DNA of 64,000 nucleotides, from positions 186,001 to 250,000 of the forward strand of contig CAVWKK010000007.1 of NCBI GenBank assembly GCA_963755605.1, written 5' to 3'. Numbering within the stretch: the stretch's first letter is position 1; each line of letters starts with the position of its first letter. The stretch is from 3-1-20CM-4-69-9 sp963755605. Lineage in GTDB: Bacteria; Actinomycetota; Thermoleophilia; Gaiellales; Gaiellaceae. The position numbers and the translations under genes are program-made. The notes below the pieces were generated by a model. It searched no databases, had not been told where the DNA came from, and saw only the letters and a list, made by a program, of their open reading frames with translations. This document shows positions 48,119 through 56,019 of the stretch, piece by piece.

Positions 48119-48861
48119 GCGCTGCGCAGCGTGCGCAGCCTGAAGTTTCCGAAGTACTCGTAGGCGGAGGTGATCACCGCGAGTGCGTCGCGGGTGGAGC
48201 GCTCCGCCAGGCCGGCGTCACGCGCTTCTGCGAGCGGGCGCGCGAGCAGCGCCTCGATGCCGGCGATCCCGGCCGGTGACAGCGACAGCGCACCGGCGTT
48301 GCAGGCCCGGCAGACCGCGCCGCCCGCTTTCGCCGAGTAGCCGACGAGCTGCACCGCCTCCGTGCCGCAGTCCGCGCAGCTCGTGAGATGAGGCAGGTAG
48401 CCGGAGAGCCAGAGCAGCTTGAGCTGGAACGAAAGCGCGAGCGGATCGAGCGCGGGGCGCGCGGCCAGCGGCTCGAGGTCGTCGAGCAGGTCGAGAAAGC
48501 GCGTCAGCGCCTGAAACGCACGTTGGTTCGCCTCCTGCTCGGTGAACAGGCGAAGCATCGCCTCCGCTCCCTGTAGCCCGACGGCGAGCCGGTATTGCTC
48601 CTCCCTCGCGGCATGGTGCGAGCGAACGAGCTGGACGCCGGTGACCGTTTGCAGCTCGCCGCCGCCGGCATGCAGCATCAGCTCGACGTGGGAGAGCGGC
48701 TCGAGGCGCGCGCCGAACCGGGACTTCGTCTTGCGGATGCCCTTCGCCACCGCGCCGACGCGGCCGCGATCGAGCGTGTAGACGTGGAGCACCCGGTCGG
48801 CCTCCCCGAATCGAAACGAGCGCAGCACGACGGCTTCGGTCTTGTAGGAGCGCCCGGCCAT
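48115..48861 (-). CDS. recO: DNA repair protein RecO
   Basis: RecO loads RecA with RecR. The 248-residue protein has the N-terminal OB fold (YKTEAVVLRSFRFGEADRVL, GKGIRKTKSRFG-like AKGIRKTKSRFGARL) and a helical domain with a C4 zinc knuckle (CADCGTEA...CRAC). The ATG is nine bases after TAGACT, probably leaderless. Confidence 0.94.
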   Translation of the reverse strand: MAGRSYKTEAVVLRSFRFGEADRVLHVYTLDRGRVGAVAKGIRKTKSRFGARLEPLSHVELMLHAGGGELQTVTGVQLVRSHHAAREEQYRLAVGLQGAEAMLRLFTEQEANQRAFQALTRFLDLLDDLEPLAARPALDPLALSFQLKLLWLSGYLPHLTSCADCGTEAVQLVGYSAKAGGAVCRACNAGALSLSPAGIAGIEALLARPLAEARDAGLAERSTRDALAVITSAYEYFGNFRLRTLRSA

Positions 48862-48870
48862 GGCCCGGCC

Positions 48871-48876
48871 AGTCTA
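48871..48876 (-). promoter_or_regulatory. -10 element TAGACT for recO
   Basis: TANNNT nine bases before the recO ATG; no Shine-Dalgarno sequence. Confidence 0.45.
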
Positions 48877-48926
48877 GTCCCGGCGGTGGAGGGAACCTTT
48901 GCGGGCATTTCTTCGTTACAACCAGG

Positions 48927-49181
48927 ATGGCTCGAATCCAGGTCTACTCGACCCGCTGGTGCGGGTACTGCGTGCGGGCGAAGACACTCCTCGACAGCAA
49001 GGGCATCGAGTACGACGACGTTTCGCTCGACGACGATCCCGCCTTCAGGCAGAAGCTCTACGATCTCACCGGCGGCTGGACGGTGCCGCAGATCCTGATC
49101 GACGGCAAGCCGATCGGCGGCTACACGGAGCTCTGGCGCCTCGACCGTGCGGGCGGCCTCGACGGCGAGCTCGCCGCGTAG
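48927..49181 (+). CDS. Glutaredoxin-like thiol oxidoreductase
   Basis: The 84-residue thioredoxin fold starts RIQVYSTRWCGYCVRAKTLL with the CGYC active site, then GIEYDDVSLDDDP, GGWTVPQILIDGKPIGGYTE (cis-Pro in TVPQ) and ends LDGELAA. It may reduce disulphides using mycothiol or another thiol. Its last 61 bases overlap the convergent mutM gene. Confidence 0.93.
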   Translation: MARIQVYSTRWCGYCVRAKTLLDSKGIEYDDVSLDDDPAFRQKLYDLTGGWTVPQILIDGKPIGGYTELWRLDRAGGLDGELAA

Positions 49182-50014
49182 TCCGTCCCGAGCTGCTGAC
49201 AGTTGGGGCAGTACCAGGTACCGCGACCCGCCGTGCGGATTTTCTCGATCGGCGTTCCGCAGCGGCTACACGGCTCGCCGTCGCGGCCGTAGACGCGGAA
49301 GCGGTCCTGCATCCGTCCGCGCGCGCCGTCCGGTGTGGAGTAGTCGCGCAGGCTCGCGCCCTGACGCGCGACGCCGGCCCGCAGCGCCGCTTTGACGGCA
49401 CGGGTCAGCGTTGCGATCTCGGCGGCGTCGAGGGATCTGGCCGGACGGCGCGGATGGATCTGCGCTCGCCACAGCGCTTCGTCGACGTAGATGTTCCCGA
49501 GCCCGGCAACGGTTCGCTGGTCGAGGAGCGCGGCCTTGATCGGAGCGAGCCTTCCTTGTAGACGCTCTGCGAGCCGCTTCGACGTGAAGGTGCGTCCGAG
49601 CGGCTCGACACCGAGACGCTCGTCGAGGTAGGGATCGAGCTCGCCCTGCTCGAGCAGCTGCCACGTTCCGAACCTGCGCACGTCGCGGTACGCGACGTCT
49701 GCGCCGTCGTCGAGCGTGACGAGCGCGCGGCGATGCGGATCAGCGTCGAGCTCCCCCGCGGGAGCGCAGCGGAGGCTCCCCGTCATCCGCAGGTGGATCA
49801 GCAGCGACCGCCCCGACTCGAAGCGAACGATCAGGTACTTGCCGCGGCGATCGAGCGACGCGACGCGCTCGCCTTCGAGCTCGGCGGCGACGGCCGTCGG
49901 CTCGAATGGTCGCACCAGACGCGGATCGTCGATTGCGACGTGATCGAACCGGCGCCCGACGAGGTGAGGCTCGAGCTGGAGCCTGGTCGTCTCGACCTCT
50001 GGCAGCTCGGGCAT
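49121..50014 (-). CDS. mutM: Formamidopyrimidine-DNA glycosylase (MutM/Fpg)
   Basis: MutM excises 8-oxoguanine. The 297-residue protein has the catalytic N-terminus PELPEVETTRLQLEPHLVGR (Pro2, Glu3), Lys in FESGRSLLIHLRMTGSL, the H2TH region (VAGLGNIYVDEALWRAQIHP) and the zinc finger CSRCGTPIEKI...YCPNCQ. A 20-30-residue basic tail follows the finger and encodes the 61-base overlap with the glutaredoxin gene. The ATG at 50014 directly follows the phosphorylase stop. Confidence 0.97.
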   Translation of the reverse strand: MPELPEVETTRLQLEPHLVGRRFDHVAIDDPRLVRPFEPTAVAAELEGERVASLDRRGKYLIVRFESGRSLLIHLRMTGSLRCAPAGELDADPHRRALVTLDDGADVAYRDVRRFGTWQLLEQGELDPYLDERLGVEPLGRTFTSKRLAERLQGRLAPIKAALLDQRTVAGLGNIYVDEALWRAQIHPRRPARSLDAAEIATLTRAVKAALRAGVARQGASLRDYSTPDGARGRMQDRFRVYGRDGEPCSRCGTPIEKIRTAGRGTWYCPNCQQLGTDYAASSPSRPPARSRRQSSV

Positions 50015-50015
50015 C

Positions 50016-51314
50016 TCAGGTGATCGTCTCGAGCACGATCGGCCGTGCAGCCGGAGCCTCGCCGCCGAGCTCGTACGCCGCGCGCACCTCCGCTTCGGCC
50101 TGCTCGGCGGCCTCGTCGTCGCGCGCGTGAACCTCGGCAAGCGCCTCGCCGGCGGCGACCGCGTCACCACGCTTCTTCAGGCAGAGGATGCCGACGGAGT
50201 GGTCGATGCCCGCCTCTTTCGTCTGACGACCGGCGCCGAGGCGGAGCGCGGCCGTGCCGATGTCAGTTGCACCGATGGCGGTGACGAAGCCGTCCGCGTT
50301 CGCGCTAACCGTTCGCACGACAGGCGCAACAGGGAGCGAGTCTTCGGACGGGTCACCGCCCTGGGCGGAGATCCAGCGCTCGTACAGCGCAAGAGCCGAG
50401 CCGTCCTGCACGGCGGCCTCGGCGCGCCGACGTCCTTCTGTCTCGTCGATGCCGAGATCGGAGAGCGCGAGCAAGTGCGCGCTCGCGCCGAGGACGAGCT
50501 CGGTGAAGTCGGCCGGCCCCTCGCCGCGGAGCGTCGCGATCGTCTCGCGAATCTCGAGCGCATTGCCGACCGCGCTGCCGAGCGGCTGATCCATGTCCGT
50601 CAGGACGCACACGACCTCTCGCCCTGCGTGCTTCCCGAGCTCGAGCATCATCTGCGCGAGCTCACGTGCAGCTTCGAGCGTCTTCATGAACGCGCCGTCG
50701 CCGACCTTCACGTCGAGGACGATCGCGTCGGCACCGGCTGCGATCTTCTTGGACATGATGCTGGCGGCAATCAACGACACGTTGTCGACCGTCGCCGTCA
50801 CGTCACGGAGGCCGTACAGCAGCTTGTCCGCCGGCACGAGATCGGCGGTCTGCCCGATGATCGCGAGCCCGACCTCGCGCACCTGCGTCACGAACTCGTC
50901 GACGGTGAGCTCGACGCGGAAGCCCGGGATCGACTCCAGCTTGTCGAGCGTGCCGCCGGTATGACCAAGGCCGCGGCCGCTCATCTTCCCGAACGGCACG
51001 CCGCACGCGGCGACGACCGGGCCGACCGCCAGCGACGTCTTGTCCCCCACGCCCCCGGTCGAATGCTTGTCGACCACCTTGCGACCGAGCGCGGTGCCCA
51101 GGTCGATCGTCTCCCCGCTGCGGATCATCGCGTCGGTCAGCGCGAACGTCTCACGGCCGTTCAATCCCTTGAAGTACACGGCCATGCAGAACGCGGCCAA
51201 CTGATAGTCGGGAACGTCGCCGCGCGCATACGCGAGCACGAGCTCGGCGAGCTCGTTCGAGTCGAGCTCCTCCCCGTCGCGCTTTCGGCGGATCAGCTCC
51301 GCAGCGTGAACCAC
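50016..51314 (-). CDS. deoA: Pyrimidine-nucleoside (thymidine) phosphorylase
   Basis: It phosphorolyses thymidine, deoxyuridine or uridine to base and (deoxy)ribose-1-phosphate. The 432-residue protein has LVLAYARGDVPDYQLAAFCM, DKHSTGGVGDKTSLAVGPVV (family signature), SGRGLGHTGGTLDKLESIPG and KKIAAGADAIVLDVKVGDGA. GTG start at 51314, 10 bases after deoB; the product is the substrate of DeoB, so the two genes form a salvage pair. Thymidine versus broad pyrimidine specificity is undecided. Confidence 0.95.
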   Translation of the reverse strand: MVHAAELIRRKRDGEELDSNELAELVLAYARGDVPDYQLAAFCMAVYFKGLNGRETFALTDAMIRSGETIDLGTALGRKVVDKHSTGGVGDKTSLAVGPVVAACGVPFGKMSGRGLGHTGGTLDKLESIPGFRVELTVDEFVTQVREVGLAIIGQTADLVPADKLLYGLRDVTATVDNVSLIAASIMSKKIAAGADAIVLDVKVGDGAFMKTLEAARELAQMMLELGKHAGREVVCVLTDMDQPLGSAVGNALEIRETIATLRGEGPADFTELVLGASAHLLALSDLGIDETEGRRRAEAAVQDGSALALYERWISAQGGDPSEDSLPVAPVVRTVSANADGFVTAIGATDIGTAALRLGAGRQTKEAGIDHSVGILCLKKRGDAVAAGEALAEVHARDDEAAEQAEAEVRAAYELGGEAPAARPIVLETIT

Positions 51315-51324
51315 AGGCCGGCGG

Positions 51325-52491
51325 TCAGCGCTCGACGATCGGCTGGCCGGGAATCCCACGCGAGGGAGACTTGCCGCCGAGCCACGCGTTCACCGTCGCG
51401 CCGACGTCCGCGAACTCGCCCTCGTGGATGCGACCCGCGGCATTCTTGCCCTCGACGTACGCGAGCAGCATCGCGTGCTCGCGCGAGTGGTCGGTCGACG
51501 GAGTGGTCGGGTCGCAGCCGTGGTCGGAGGTGATGATCAGCAGGTCCTCGGGACGAAGCGCGTCCAGCAGGTCGGCGAGCCGCCGGTCGAAGTCCTGCAG
51601 GCAGCGGTGGAAGTTCTCGGGATCGTTCCGGTGGCCCCAGAGCATGTCCGTCTCGACGAGGTTCGTGAAGATCAGCCCGTCGTCGAGCTCGCGCAGCAGC
51701 TTCTCGGTCTGCGTGATCCCGTCGACGTTCGACTTCGTCGGATGCGACTCATCGATGTCCTGCCCCGCGAAGATGTCACCGATCTTGCCGACGCCGTGCA
51801 CCTGCATCCCGTTCTCGCGGATGAGCGACAGGTAGTTCGGCCGCCTCGGCTCGAGCGAGAAGTCGTGGCGGTTCGGCGTGCGCTCGTAATTTCCGGGCTC
51901 GCCGTGGAAGGGCCGCGCGATCACGCGTCCGACCGCGTGCTTCCCCGTCAGGATCTCGCGAGCCGCACGTGAGGCTTCGTAGAGCTCTTCGAGCGGGATC
52001 GTCTCCTCGTGCGCGGCGATCTGAAAGACCGAGTCGGCCGACGTGTAGACGATCCACTTGCCCGTCCGTTGATGCTCCTCGCCGAGCTCCTGGATGATCT
52101 CCGTTCCCGACGCGGGCTTGTTCCCGAGCACCCCGCGCCCCGTCTTGTGCATGAACGGGTCGATCACGTCGTGCGGGAAGCCGTGCGGGTACGTCGGCAT
52201 CGGCTGCGGCGTCACGACTCCCATCAGCTCCCAGTGACCGGTGGTCGTGTCCTTCCCCTTGGAGCGCTCGACGAGCCGGCCGGCGACCGCGGGCGCACCG
52301 GCCTGCGGCGGGCAGCCTTCGAGCGGCTCGACGTTGCCGAGACCGAGCGCCTCGAGGTTCGGGAGATCGAGGCCTCGCACCGCCTTCGCGACGTTCCCGA
52401 GCGTGTCGGAGCCGACGTCGCCGTACTCCTCGGCATCCGGCAGCGCCCCGGCTCCCACGGCATCCAGCACGATCACACAGGCCCTGGGCAT
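51325..52491 (-). CDS. deoB: Phosphopentomutase
   Basis: DeoB converts (deoxy)ribose-1-phosphate to the 5-phosphate. The 388-residue alkaline-phosphatase-fold enzyme has VIVLDAVGAGALPDAEEYGD and the metal ligands in NLVETDMLWGHRNDPENF and TSDHGCDPTTPSTDHSREHA. The ATG is six bases after TAGAAT, part of a shared divergent promoter with the 39-residue membrane protein gene. Confidence 0.96.
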   Translation of the reverse strand: MPRACVIVLDAVGAGALPDAEEYGDVGSDTLGNVAKAVRGLDLPNLEALGLGNVEPLEGCPPQAGAPAVAGRLVERSKGKDTTTGHWELMGVVTPQPMPTYPHGFPHDVIDPFMHKTGRGVLGNKPASGTEIIQELGEEHQRTGKWIVYTSADSVFQIAAHEETIPLEELYEASRAAREILTGKHAVGRVIARPFHGEPGNYERTPNRHDFSLEPRRPNYLSLIRENGMQVHGVGKIGDIFAGQDIDESHPTKSNVDGITQTEKLLRELDDGLIFTNLVETDMLWGHRNDPENFHRCLQDFDRRLADLLDALRPEDLLIITSDHGCDPTTPSTDHSREHAMLLAYVEGKNAAGRIHEGEFADVGATVNAWLGGKSPSRGIPGQPIVER

Positions 52492-52496
52492 GCGGC

Positions 52497-52503
52497 TATT
52501 CTA
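52497..52503. promoter_or_regulatory. Shared bidirectional -10 element (TATTCTA), deoB / 39-aa protein
   Basis: TAGAAT (minus) is six bases from the deoB ATG; TATTCT (plus) is nine bases from the ATG at 52512. The starts are exactly 20 bases apart. Confidence 0.62.
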
Positions 52504-52511
52504 GGTCGGCG

Positions 52512-52631
52512 ATGATGAACGTCCTCGGATTGCTCGGCATGATCGTGTTCTGCGCCTTCGTGATCAGCCTGGCCGCCGCGATCACGTGGCTCGTCGTGAG
52601 GCTCTCGCCCGCGAAGAAGCCGACCGCTTAG
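52512..52631 (+). CDS. Small membrane protein, 39 aa
   Basis: ATG ATG opens a 39-codon frame: a short N-terminus, one hydrophobic helix (VLGLLGMIVFCAFVISLAAA) and a basic tail (WLVVRLSPAKKPTA). The -10 TATTCT nine bases upstream and the four-base overlap of its stop with convergent ald support it. Function unknown. Confidence 0.72.
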   Translation: MMNVLGLLGMIVFCAFVISLAAAITWLVVRLSPAKKPTA

Positions 52632-53752
52632 ACCGCGGACACAGACAGCACGTCTTCGAGCGGCTGGTACTCGATCCCGTGCGCTTCGGCGACGGCTTCA
52701 TAGGTGAGCTTGCCGTCGACCGTGTTCACGCCGCGCGCGAGCGCTGGATCGCGGGCGACCGCTTCGGCGAGCCCGTAGGTCGCGATCGCCTCGACGTACG
52801 GCAGCGTTGCGTTGGTCAGAGCCTTGGTCGACGTGATCGGAACGGCGCCGGGCATGTTCGCCACGCAGTAGTGCGTCACTCCCTCGACCGTGTAAACGGG
52901 CTCGCTGTGCGTCGTCGGATGTGACGTCTCGGCGCAACCGCCCTGGTCGATCGCGACGTCGGCGAGAACTGCGCCCTCCTTCATGCCCGCGACCATCTCT
53001 CGCGTGATCAACTTCGGCGCGACGGCGCCCGGGATCAACACGGCACCGATGACGACGTCTGCCTCGCTCACGGATTCCTCGATCTGCAAAGTCGAGGACA
53101 TGACCAGGCTCACGCGTCCGGAGAGAATCTCTTCGAGGTGGCGCATCCGGTCGATCGAGCGCTCGAGGATCGTGACATTGGCGCCGAGCCCGATCGCGAT
53201 CACCGCCGCGTTGTAGCCGACCATGCCACCGCCGATCACGACGACGCGTCCCGGAGCGACCCCGGGAACGCCGCCGAGGAGCAGGCCGCGGCCACCGAGC
53301 GGCTTCTCCAGGAAGTACGCACCGGCCTGCGCCGCGAGCCGCCCCGCGATCTCGCTCATCGGCGCGAGCAGCGGCAGTCCGCCGGAGTCGGTCTCGACCG
53401 TCTCGTAGGCGACGGCCCTGATGCCGCTGTCCAGCAAAGCGCGCGTGAGCGGCTCGTCGGCCGCGATGTGCAGATAGGTGAAGAGCACGAGTCCTTCGCG
53501 CAGCCGGCCGTACTCGGGCTCGATTGGCTCCTTGACCTTGAGCAGCAACTCGGCGTCCGCCCAGACCTCGTCGACGGAGGCGATGCGCGCGCCGGCGGCT
53601 TCGTACGCCGCATCGGTGAACGAGCTCCCGTCCCCCGCACCGGTTTCGACGATGACCTCGTGGCCACGCTGGCCGAGCTCGCGCGCGCCCGCGGGCGTGA
53701 GCGCGACGCGATATTCGTCGGACTTGATCTCCTTGGCGACACCGATGTTCAA
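52628..53752 (-). CDS. ald: Alanine dehydrogenase
   Basis: Ald oxidatively deaminates L-alanine to pyruvate with NAD+. The 374-residue protein has the N-terminal pyruvate-binding part (GVAKEIKSDEYRVALTPAGA, LLLKVKEPIEPEY), the Rossmann motif VVIGGGMVGYNAAVIAIGLG and AIDQGGCAETSHPTTHSEPV. TTG start nine bases after TAGGGT, so it has its own promoter inside the NUDIX 3' end. Confidence 0.96.
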   Translation of the reverse strand: MNIGVAKEIKSDEYRVALTPAGARELGQRGHEVIVETGAGDGSSFTDAAYEAAGARIASVDEVWADAELLLKVKEPIEPEYGRLREGLVLFTYLHIAADEPLTRALLDSGIRAVAYETVETDSGGLPLLAPMSEIAGRLAAQAGAYFLEKPLGGRGLLLGGVPGVAPGRVVVIGGGMVGYNAAVIAIGLGANVTILERSIDRMRHLEEILSGRVSLVMSSTLQIEESVSEADVVIGAVLIPGAVAPKLITREMVAGMKEGAVLADVAIDQGGCAETSHPTTHSEPVYTVEGVTHYCVANMPGAVPITSTKALTNATLPYVEAIATYGLAEAVARDPALARGVNTVDGKLTYEAVAEAHGIEYQPLEDVLSVSAV

Positions 53753-53759
53753 GGGGCCG

Positions 53760-54275
53760 TCACCCTACCTTGTGCGCGTTCCCCCCTTGCAAGTAGAGGA
53801 GCAGCCCCGCGAGCGTCTTCGCGTCCTCGATCGTGCTGATCCTCGCGGCGATCTCGCGCACCGGCCAGTGGACGAGCTCGAGCTCCTCGTCGGCCTCGGG
53901 GCTCGACGCCCCCGGCTCGACGTGCTCTGCGAAGAAGAGGTGCATCCGCTCGCGGCAGAAGCCCGGCGTCGTGTAGAAGCACGCCGACTCGCGCCAGCGT
54001 CCGCCCGTCAGGCCCGTCTCCTCCCGCAGCTCGCGGCGCGCACAGTCGAGCGGCGCCTCGCCATCTTCGAGCGTGCCGGCGGGAAGCTCCAGCAACGCGC
54101 TGCGAACGGCTTCGCGCCGCTGGCGGACGAGCGTGAGCCGCTGGCGGTTGTCGATCGCGACGATCGCAACCGCCCCCGGGTGCTCGACGATCTCCCGCTC
54201 GTGCTCGCCCCAACGCTCGACCGTCACGCCGATCAGCTTGCCGTCGTAGACGAGCTCGGAGGAATCGGGTTTCAC
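53760..54275 (-). CDS. NUDIX hydrolase (ADP-ribose pyrophosphatase-like)
   Basis: The 171-residue protein has the Nudix box GTLEDGEAPLDCARRELREE followed by TGLTGG. The preceding ELPAG and the C-terminal layout (CFYTTPGFCRERMHLFFAEH) fit ADP-ribose pyrophosphatases. It starts at GTG 54275 overlapping the AKR stop (GTGA). Mycobacteria also have a NUDIX gene after pyrG. Confidence 0.92.
   Translation of the reverse strand: MKPDSSELVYDGKLIGVTVERWGEHEREIVEHPGAVAIVAIDNRQRLTLVRQRREAVRSALLELPAGTLEDGEAPLDCARRELREETGLTGGRWRESACFYTTPGFCRERMHLFFAEHVEPGASSPEADEELELVHWPVREIAARISTIEDAKTLAGLLLYLQGGNAHKVG
53762..53767 (-). promoter_or_regulatory. -10 element TAGGGT for ald
   Basis: TANNNT nine bases before the ald TTG, overlapping the NUDIX stop. 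Confidence 0.45.
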
Positions 54276-55036
54276 GACAGGAGGCGCTCCACGAGTTGAC
54301 GCTGCTCCGCGTCGAACCACGGCGGCGATCCCGCCGCGGCGTTCGCGCGAACGTGCTCCGGATTGCGCGAAGCGGGAATGACGACGTCGACGCGCTCGTC
54401 GGACAGCGTCCACTTCAGCAGCGCTTGCGGCCACGAGTCGACCCCCAACTCCGCGAGCGCATCCGCAGGCACCGTTCGGCCGACGAGACCGCCCTCGCCG
54501 AGCGGTCGCATGACGATCACCGCGACTCCGAGCTCGGCCGCTAGCGGTAGCAGCTCACGCTCGCATTCGCGCTCGTGGGGATTGAGCGGCACCTGGACCG
54601 TGTCCAAGCGTCCCGTGCGCAGCGCACGGGCGAGCTCGCCGAACGCGCTCGGCGAGTAGTGCGTAACACCGAGGCGGTCGATCCGGCCTTCGTCTCGCTC
54701 GCGCTCGAGCCACGCGAGCTGTTCCTGCCACGCGAGGAGGTTGTGGATCTGCTCGATCTCGATGCGGCCGAACCACTCCTGCTGGCGCCGGTACTGCTCC
54801 CGGCCCTCCTCGACGCTCCCCGCCCAGATCTTCGTCGCAACTGTGGCATCCGCTCTCCGCGCGGAGAGTGCAGCGCCGAGCGATGCCTCCGCGCCGTGGT
54901 ACATCGGCGAGGAGTCGAAGACCCGGCAGCCGGCCTCGAGTGCCGCGTCGACGACCGTGTGGGCGCTGCGTTCGTCGGAGTCGAAGGTGTTCCAGGTTCC
55001 GAGCCCCACCACGGGACCGAGGCGACGCTCCTCCAT
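54272..55036 (-). CDS. Aldo/keto reductase family protein
   Basis: The 254-residue TIM barrel has VVGLGTWNTFDSDERSAHTV, the catalytic Asp/Tyr in FDSSPMYHGAEASLG, Lys in VATKIWAGS, and a final NADPH-site segment VIPASRNPEHVRANAAAG. It is somewhat short for the family. Substrate unknown. It is one gene in the pyrG-distal operon, sharing its ATG region with the DUF3866 stop. Confidence 0.92.
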   Translation of the reverse strand: MEERRLGPVVGLGTWNTFDSDERSAHTVVDAALEAGCRVFDSSPMYHGAEASLGAALSARRADATVATKIWAGSVEEGREQYRRQQEWFGRIEIEQIHNLLAWQEQLAWLERERDEGRIDRLGVTHYSPSAFGELARALRTGRLDTVQVPLNPHERECERELLPLAAELGVAVIVMRPLGEGGLVGRTVPADALAELGVDSWPQALLKWTLSDERVDVVIPASRNPEHVRANAAAGSPPWFDAEQRQLVERLLS

Positions 55037-56019
55037 CAGCCGATGCGGTTCCTGGCGACCCGGCCAGCGGCAAACGCTGCCGCGAAGAAGAGTGGATCGT
55101 CTTTCGGCCCGCGCCCCATGTGGGCGAGCGGCAGCTCAGCGCAGGCGTCTTCCCAACCGTCGACGTCCACGTCCTCTCGTGAATCGAGCCACTCGGGGGC
55201 GTCGTAGCCCTGCGGCCAGGCCGCAACGATCTCACCCAGGCAGAGGCGAAGCACAGCGCGCGCGTGGTGCGATCCGCCTCGATGGCGTTCACGCTCGTCG
55301 GCCGCGGAGGCGCGGATTGCGACAACGGGGAATCCGCCGAGGGCGTGTGTGACGTTCGCCGCCTCGGCTGCCGCGACCCCGCCGTGCCCGAACGCCGAGC
55401 CGGTGCCGACGATGCCGGGGCCGATCGCGCACACGGCCGCGTCGTAGCCCTCAGCGGCGGCCCAGAGCAGAGCGGACGCAACCGAGACGCACTCGACCTC
55501 CGCGTCGAGACAGGCACCTACGGCGATCGTCGTCTGGAGGTACTCGCGCTCACGCAGATCGCGGAGCGCTTCGGAGAGCGAGACCGGCAGCGCGCCGCCC
55601 GGAAACTGCACGTAAGCGATGCGCATATCGGTGCCGATCGCAGCGCAGACCGGCGCGACCTGGCTGTGCAACGAACAGCAGACAACGGGCATCCCGTCCA
55701 GCGTGTCCGGCAGCGTGCGTCCCTCCTCTGCGTGGCGCCGAGCGACCTGCCCGGGCGCGTACGGGAGCTTCATCACGTGCGCATCGGGTTCCACCGCCAG
55801 CTCCAGCCCACGCGTGAGGTTGACGTAGAGCACGTCGAAGCCTCCTGAGCCGAGCTTGAGCTCGAGCGCCTGCGTGTTGACGATGACCTCGTCGCCGACT
55901 GCGACAGGCCCCGTCAGCCGCGGGTACGCGATGCACGGACGACCGTCGACCTCGAGGCGTGCGAGCCCTTCGAGCTCTTCCGCGACCGCAGTGACGCGAC
56001 CGCGTCTAAGCGTCAGCAT
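55036..56019 (-). CDS. DUF3866 family protein
   Basis: The 327-residue protein matches the DUF3866 family (MLTLRRGRVTAVAEELEGLA; GDEVIVNTQALELKLGSGGF; KLPYAPGQ; GMPVVCCSLHSQVAPVCAAI; PGIVGTGSAFGHGGVAAAEA). It is found near pyrG/recN clusters of Actinobacteria and Firmicutes. No function is established. It overlaps the M20 gene by 14 bases. Confidence 0.93.
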   Translation of the reverse strand: MLTLRRGRVTAVAEELEGLARLEVDGRPCIAYPRLTGPVAVGDEVIVNTQALELKLGSGGFDVLYVNLTRGLELAVEPDAHVMKLPYAPGQVARRHAEEGRTLPDTLDGMPVVCCSLHSQVAPVCAAIGTDMRIAYVQFPGGALPVSLSEALRDLREREYLQTTIAVGACLDAEVECVSVASALLWAAAEGYDAAVCAIGPGIVGTGSAFGHGGVAAAEAANVTHALGGFPVVAIRASAADERERHRGGSHHARAVLRLCLGEIVAAWPQGYDAPEWLDSREDVDVDGWEDACAELPLAHMGRGPKDDPLFFAAAFAAGRVARNRIG

